A DNA stretch of 64,000 nt from positions 1,787,156 through 1,851,155 of the forward strand of contig FJOG01000007.1 of NCBI GenBank assembly GCA_900073065.1. The letters are read 5' to 3'. Source of the stretch: Phialocephala subalpina. Taxonomy: Eukaryota; Ascomycota; Leotiomycetes; Helotiales; Mollisiaceae. Of the stretch, positions 58,878-64,000 are shown piece by piece. Every line of letters begins with the position of its first letter. The first letter of the stretch is position 1. The notes below the pieces were generated by a model. The model made no database searches and was not told where the DNA came from. It worked only from the letters and a program-made list of their open reading frames with translations. Position numbers and translations under genes: made by a program.

Positions 58878-60310
58878 CTGTTGCACGTCGCAAAAAGGGC
58901 ATTCACGCTAGCGGTAGGGCAAAGCTGGGCGTCAGACATATCTCGGGAAGAGGCATCCGTAGTAGGGCGGCACCGGTATTCAATTTTGGGAGATCGAGGA
59001 GAATTCAGGGTCGATGCTTGTGAGGATGAACTAGTCTTGGTGTCTGATACCGTGATATATGATTTTCTCTTCTGGATGTTCTGTAATTCTTATTCTTCGT
59101 ATGATATCTGAGAGTCACAGGTTTGCTTTGGGAAGGTGGTTGCTTTCTCGTCAGTCTCGCTGCCAAAGCGTTCCCCTCCGCCAGCCATCCAACCATCTCA
59201 CCTTTCCTGCATAGCCATGTTTATGTTGCAAGTCGCAGAAAGGGCGATGGCACTACAAAAAGGCCGAGTTTGGCCGTCTGACTGGCTGCCTGATGGTGCT
59301 CCTTTCCGGGAACGCGGGGCCATGATTCGTCAGTTGAGATTTAGCGAGGAGATCCAGAAGCACAGGTACCCAAAGAGACGAGGCATCAAACGCCCTCATC
59401 TCTTTGTTGCACATCTCAAAAAGGGCGTTGACGCTAGTTATAGGATGAAGTAGGGCGTGATCGGGCCCTCATTTGGGGATGTTCTGAGTTAGCAGTCGTC
59501 CAATTCGCTCATCGAGGGGTAATGCCGGACGAAAATGGCTCAAAGTAGCGAGACATCGAGGGACCCCCATTCTTTGTTGCACATCGCAGAAAAGGGCATT
59601 CGTGCCAGAAAGATGGTACAACTGGGCGTCAAATGGCTTGAATAGCAGCAGAATTGGGAGTAGGAGGCCCATGATTCGCCTTTTGAGATCTAGCGAAGAG
59701 CCTGTCAATCGAAAGCGTCCCAAAGTAGCGAGGCACCAACGTATCAGGATCTTTGTTGCACATCGCAGAAAAGGGCATTCTCATGAGAAAGAGGGCGATT
59801 ATAGGCAGTCTAAACGCTCTCGTACCAGCCGTCCACCAAGCATGGAAGTCTCGGAAGGATGAGGCTGTGTGATTCGCTTCTCGGAAAGTATACATCGCCG
59901 TATGAAGCGAGAAGGTCAAAAGCAAGCAGACCGTCGAACCTAGAATAGACTTTGTTGCAAGTCGCAGGGAAAGGGCATTTACTCTAGAAAGAGGGCAGAC
60001 TTGGACATATTTGCACGTTCGCGAGTTTGAAACTGATGATTCGCTCCTCGGAAGGTAACGAGAAGCGAGTGGAGTGAAAAGAGTATAAGTGGAGAGACCG
60101 TCAGACACAATCAGGGAACAAGAAAGAGTCTGTTGCAAGTCGCAAAAAGGGCATTCTTCGAGGGCGACCAGTTGTATGCTGCCAAGTCAGGGCGAAGAGC
60201 GGTCTGGGGGCCCAATGTGGGACGAGATTGGGCGACAAAGGAAGGTTGCATGAGGTGCATTCGAGGCGTATTCGAGACCAACAGCCAACATCACAAGCAA
60301 ACACTCTTCG
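58878..60310 (+). repeat. Tandem array of ~180-bp units with a 27-bp core motif
   Basis: The core TTTGTTGCACATCGC followed by ARAAAAGGGCATTC recurs at 58878, 59222, 59402, 59572, 59752, 59950 and 60130. Spacing is 344, 180, 170, 180, 198 and 180 bp, so one core in the first gap has been lost. Between cores the units share CTAGAAAGAGGGC, CATGATTCGC and CAAAGTAGCGAGGCA words, most clearly in the middle units. No frame is conserved across all units. It lies directly downstream of the polyketide synthase. Confidence 0.75.
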
Positions 60311-61100
60311 TGACGAATGCAATTTGGAGGATTGATGATGCCTGATTCCAAGTGACATTGATGAATTTCATAGCAGCCTGGAAGAGGGTCCTGATAGGGG
60401 AGGGCAGAGTTGGTCTGTGCCTCTCAGCTGCCCCGCGCCAAGCCTGGTTTCACACAAATATTTTGTCGAGTCTACTACGATCTCAAGACGAAGAGAGGAG
60501 TGCTCATGAGAATGCCACCAATACTACGTTCATTATAGATGTCACTGTTGTGTTCATTAAATAAGAGATTTCATTGTGTCGTGACAATATTTGTTTCCTC
60601 CGACAGAGGTCACTCGATCGAGACCACCCTTTACTTGAAACGATTTCTTTATTCTGATCCGAATTGCAAAGCGAAAAGCTGAATTCTCCAATTATATGAC
60701 ATGACTGTATGAAGTCCCTCAGCAGTTCATTCCGAAAGTTTTTGGTAGACTGTGGACTGAGAAGTGATACTTCGGGGAGGAGTCACCCTTTTAGCAGGAG
60801 GCACAGCATTCGATGATACGCAAATATTCAAGGAATCTTACATGGTTATGGTTAGAGTCACAGCAGTTTAGTATTTATCATGGCTGCTTAGCTAGACATA
60901 TATACATATTTGCGATTGAAAGTAATTTTTTGGTGGAATATTAAATTCTCTATTATGCTTTTGCAATTCAAATAAACTCAGTGCCATCTATAATGCTAAT
61001 TATGGTAGAATGATCTCAGCACTCTCTACTATGCTTTCGGGCGAGAAAACGAGGAACGATAGTTATTTGTATTACAAAAAGCTGTCCAATCGGGCCTGCT
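60311..61100. other. intergenic
   Basis: No supported gene; AT content rises near 60900-61010. A 70-aa plus-strand ORF (60352-60564) has no features. Confidence 0.35.
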
Positions 61101-61101
61101 C

Positions 61102-61526
61102 CTACCACCCTATCTCCTTGTGACCCTGCTCCAAGAATTCCCAATCATGTCCCACTTCTTGGATCAATCCCTTTATCTCGTTCTGAGAGATGTATGATCC
61201 AGTACTTCCCCAGTATCTCGTCTTCTTTGCCCGCTCCCCAAAGATAATGCTCCCAACCTTCTCCTTACCATCAACCTGGTTCCACGATGCTCTCAATATT
61301 TGTAGCATGAAATGCTAATACAGATCACTACGCTTCAAAGTTTTCGTATGTGTTGGCCAACATACCCTCCCGCCATCAATCTCCTCACACGTGTGTCCAG
61401 GCAAAGGGCTACCAACGCCTGTTTGACGTCTACTGAGAGTGGTCGCTCCGTCTAATGTGGGTGCTGAGAGTGCGGTGATGGCGAGATGGAAATGGCGAGG
61501 AGGGCCGCGAGCTTTATGTATAGCAT
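61102..61526 (-). pseudogene. Small, possibly secreted protein gene, frame doubtful
   Basis: An ATG at 61526 opens MLYIKLAALLAIS, signal-peptide-like, but this frame stops after 24 codons. In another frame the sequence continues ITALSAPTLDGATTLSRRQT and PLPGHTCEEIDGGR. It then splices in phase (donor GTATGT, acceptor TTAG, intron 61315-61365) to HFMLQILRASWNQVDG and on to a stop at 61102. A one-base indel near 61490 would join signal peptide and body. The RR could be a Kex2 site. No family recognised. It may be a broken gene or a sequence error. Confidence 0.35.
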
Positions 61527-62589
61527 TCTATGAGGCTGTGGCGGTGTATTTTTATCGAGTAAAATGCTTTTGTATTTGTGGGATGTTGTTGTGAAAATTT
61601 GATCCAGATGTTGAGGTGAAATGAAAATCTACTTGAATTTGAGAGACACCTTTTATACTTGAAGATGCCCACTGTTGCCAGTCCATGATCGCCCCAATGT
61701 GATTTCGGCCAAGGCTTAATTGCAACCGAAAGATTTGCTCAAATAGTAAGCATTGCACGAAGTTGCGCGAAACACTTGACTCGAGTCTCGATTGTGTGCC
61801 CAGCCTCGTCACTTACAACTTTCCGTCGACGAACGTGACACAAAGGCAGCTTACCTCAAGAAAGAGACCACTTCACGAAGCTACTCGGCGTAACTTGCAA
61901 TGTGGTTCCAATACCAGGCTTCTGTGACCGTTGGAAGGTCGGTCTGAAGGTGATCACAGTGTCACCTGCCAAGCTTCAGCTCTCCGACAAATTCAATCCC
62001 TGTGACCGGGGCTGATAGCAGAATGTAACATCCAAGCGTACTGGAAATAGATTCGTCCACAAATCAAGAAGCAGTTCAAACAAGGCAGAAGTATGCGCGA
62101 CAAAAAGAAGATGTGACCAAGATCACGAGACCGAATCCTACCCCGCCAGTCTTCCGGTCCTGAGGAAGGTTATACAGATTTGAATACCAACTTTTTACCT
62201 TCAAGGCGAGTTGGTGGTCTGGGTGGTGAGATTCCACACATCGACTTACGCATTCAGTGATCAGATGAAATACTGAACAAGCCAGGTTGATCGGCTCCGT
62301 GGCGGAGGATGTATATCAAATCCGCTTTGAAGTTTTAAGCCTTTTTTCTGTTCTCTTTACGCTTTCTTTCATGGCCAGTATTGCTATTGGAGGAAATTCT
62401 TTGATATGGGTTTCTAATCCGACTTGCTTGCGAGCATCTCTGTGTACGATGGTAGAAAACGAGGGCGCAAATCCTCCCCCTTTCTTACCTCGAAATAAGC
62501 GAGAGCTTTGCTCCCGCAGGCTGAATGCCGGGGGGCCTTTCTTGCATGAATGTGTAACCAATCACCATTCTGAACCATGCACTTGTGTA
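61527..62589. other. intergenic, nothing assigned
   Basis: Only short overlapping ORFs; none shows a domain or codon pattern. The plus-strand ORF at 62287-62703 crosses the dispersed motif copy and is not considered a gene. Confidence 0.35.
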
Positions 62590-62617
62590 TTTGTTGCGTA
62601 TCGCAAAAAAGGGCATT
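62590..62617 (+). repeat. Dispersed copy of the 27-bp array motif
   Basis: TTTGTTGCGTATCGC plus AAAAAAGGGCATT, followed by TCGAGGGCGACCA, which also follows the last core of the array (60130). So at least 40 bp are shared, not only the core. Confidence 0.65.
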
Positions 62618-62896
62618 GGTCGAGGGCGACCAATAGGATCTCTAGGGAAATGAAGGAGAAAGAAGGGAGTCGTCAGCCGTCTGTTCTTCGCGGTTCTAAT
62701 TGAGATTGCTGTCGGTGTGGAAGATAGAGAGTACGGTAGGGAAGAGATACGTACGAGGGTAGTCTGAATACTTTTGTCTCAAAATGATCGAATTGTCGTA
62801 CCCGTAAGAGAAAACAAACGAAAAATACCGCCAACATGCAAAGGACAACACTCGGCAAGTCTTCCAAATAGGTGATTAGAGCATCAAAACGCGAAG

Positions 62897-63300
62897 CTAG
62901 ACTAAACCGAGTCTCCGAGGTCCAAAAAAGGATGTAGGGGCTGTTCTCAAATGGGTTAGTGGCTCTACCCCTGCATTGAAACAATCTCTGATCGTTACAC
63001 ATTTCCCATCTTCCTCAATTGCATATATCTCAGAACACACCCTCTGTCCTATATTTGGCGGCGCTCGAGCATCAATGACCTCATCCCGACTCGTCCGAGA
63101 TATCTCCTCAAACTTCAGCTCTCCCAGGGTCAAATCGATTCCTGCATGTATGGAGCTGCGAGACGATAGTCTGCGCCACGATATCAAATGGCTGAAGGAG
63201 AACAATACCAGGAAAAGAGTCTAGACAAGCCTTGAACTTTGCTGAGATACAGCATGTATGGATATCGTTTGTCTTGCCGACGTCTCTCGCATCAATGGAA
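62897..63300 (-). CDS. Small cysteine-containing protein (tentative)
   Basis: Two minus-strand segments splice in phase: one up to 63209 with NDIHTCCISAKFKACLDSFP, and one from 63141 with IDLTLGELKFEEISRTSR, then RVCSEIYAIEEDGKC and RDCFNAG. The intron would be 63142-63208 (GTATTG...TGCAG). The 5' exon start and the 3' end are not resolved. The even cysteine spacing suggests a small disulphide protein, but no signal peptide could be placed. Confidence 0.25.
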
Positions 63301-64000
63301 ACACAGGGTCAGCCCCGTGAGGGAGCGGAAGGTAGTGAGGCCCGAGTCAAGCATTCTATAATTGTGCTTACCATGACAACTTTTCTATTTCTATTAGGAG
63401 CGAATGCATCTTTCGATTCTTGGTATTTCTCGAATTTTGTCCATATAGTATTTCCTTACGGGAGGAGTTGTCGTGTTGGGGATATCTTGGTCAAGTGACC
63501 CGAAACAAATATGGCAATTGATCATCCCTCCAGTAGATCTCCACGAACTAACACTCGTGGTAACTGACCCTTGGATTGATTGACAAGAGATCTAATCTTA
63601 TCATCTGTATTACGAACTGCCAAGATCTATGGTCTGGCGATTACCCGTCGTTTGAAACGTTCCTCTGTCTCATCCCCGCATTCGAGCAATCCATCCACTT
63701 CCCTTAAATGGTGCAGGGCTGGTACCAACCCTGCATAGCTCCATTTGATCCACGGATACCGTCAATCTCAAGAGCTTGTCTTTCAGATGTTTGTCCGAAT
63801 TCTGAAATATTGCATCAGCCAGTATTTTTAGATTCATGTTAACGCACAGACTGGATCATTTTTCGACCTTCAATCACAATCTCCTGTTCATCGCCGAAGT
63901 TTCATGGGCTATAAAATCACAAGAAGAGGGGTCATACTGTCACGAAGTACAGTGCAATCGCCTTTTTGAGGCTTGTTGCCGATCTCTATCAGATCCCGCC
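63301..64000. other. right-edge interval
   Basis: No supported feature in the last 700 bp. The short plus-strand ORF at 63232-63498 overlaps the previous locus on the other strand and lacks features. Confidence 0.3.

Noticed and set aside
58878..60310. CRISPR array
   Set aside because: Spacers of about 150 bp share sequence with one another and the setting is fungal; it is a tandem repeat.

Overview
The window looks like nuclear DNA of a filamentous ascomycete (Pezizomycotina; a leotiomycete is my guess, not proven). The reasons are short GT-AG introns of about 45-110 bp with CTGAC/CTAAC branch points, a highly reducing iterative polyketide synthase, a NACHT-ankyrin receptor, 2EXR and rhodopsin-domain families, a CBM1 module, and AT-rich blocks plus C-to-T-type stop codons that look like RIP (repeat-induced point mutation). 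Many gene models below were joined by eye across introns; reading phase was checked at the junctions and agrees unless stated.

Layout. 0-9 kb: the 5' end of a gene leaving the left edge, an intact oligopeptide (OPT) transporter and a 2EXR-domain gene. 9-17 kb: a repeat-rich stretch with a RIP-degraded relic of a DUF3435/FluG-type recombinase, three MITE-like inverted-repeat elements, small tandem repeats and a rhodopsin-domain 7-TM protein. 17.5-21.2 kb: a tRNA-like (SINE-type) promoter, two tandem-repeat blocks, a secreted thaumatin-like gene, then a series of small hairpins. 21-24 kb: an internally duplicated Cys-Pro-motif protein and a secreted intradiol dioxygenase. 24-27 kb: two stop-riddled pseudogenes (an unknown ORF and an MFS drug transporter). 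27.7-31.4 kb: an NLR-type NACHT/ankyrin gene whose near-identical repeats run into an 873-bp assembly gap. 31.8-33.7 kb: two damaged 2EXR genes. 35-37 kb: a rhamnogalacturonase (GH28) with a C-terminal cellulose-binding module. 38-42.3 kb: a gene fragment and a large orphan gene between AT-rich RIP blocks. 42.6-44.6 kb: a MYND finger/DUF4470 gene. 45-47.4 kb: a small membrane protein and a second gap. 48.4-58.5 kb: a serine hydrolase (FSH/LovG type) and a KS-AT-DH-ER-KR-ACP polyketide synthase, a plausible minimal polyketide locus in which the hydrolase could release the product. 58.8-60.2 kb: a tandem array of roughly 180-bp units sharing a 27-bp motif that also occurs singly elsewhere in both orientations. 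60.2-64 kb: two tentative small-protein loci and otherwise nothing I can assign.

Functionally the intact genes suit a plant-associated or saprotrophic fungus: peptide uptake, pectin backbone cleavage, aromatic ring cleavage outside the cell, polyketide production, and self/non-self surveillance by an NLR. The best candidates for something undescribed are the ~180-bp array with its dispersed motif, the repeat blocks on both sides of the thaumatin-like gene, and the duplicated Cys-Pro-motif protein.
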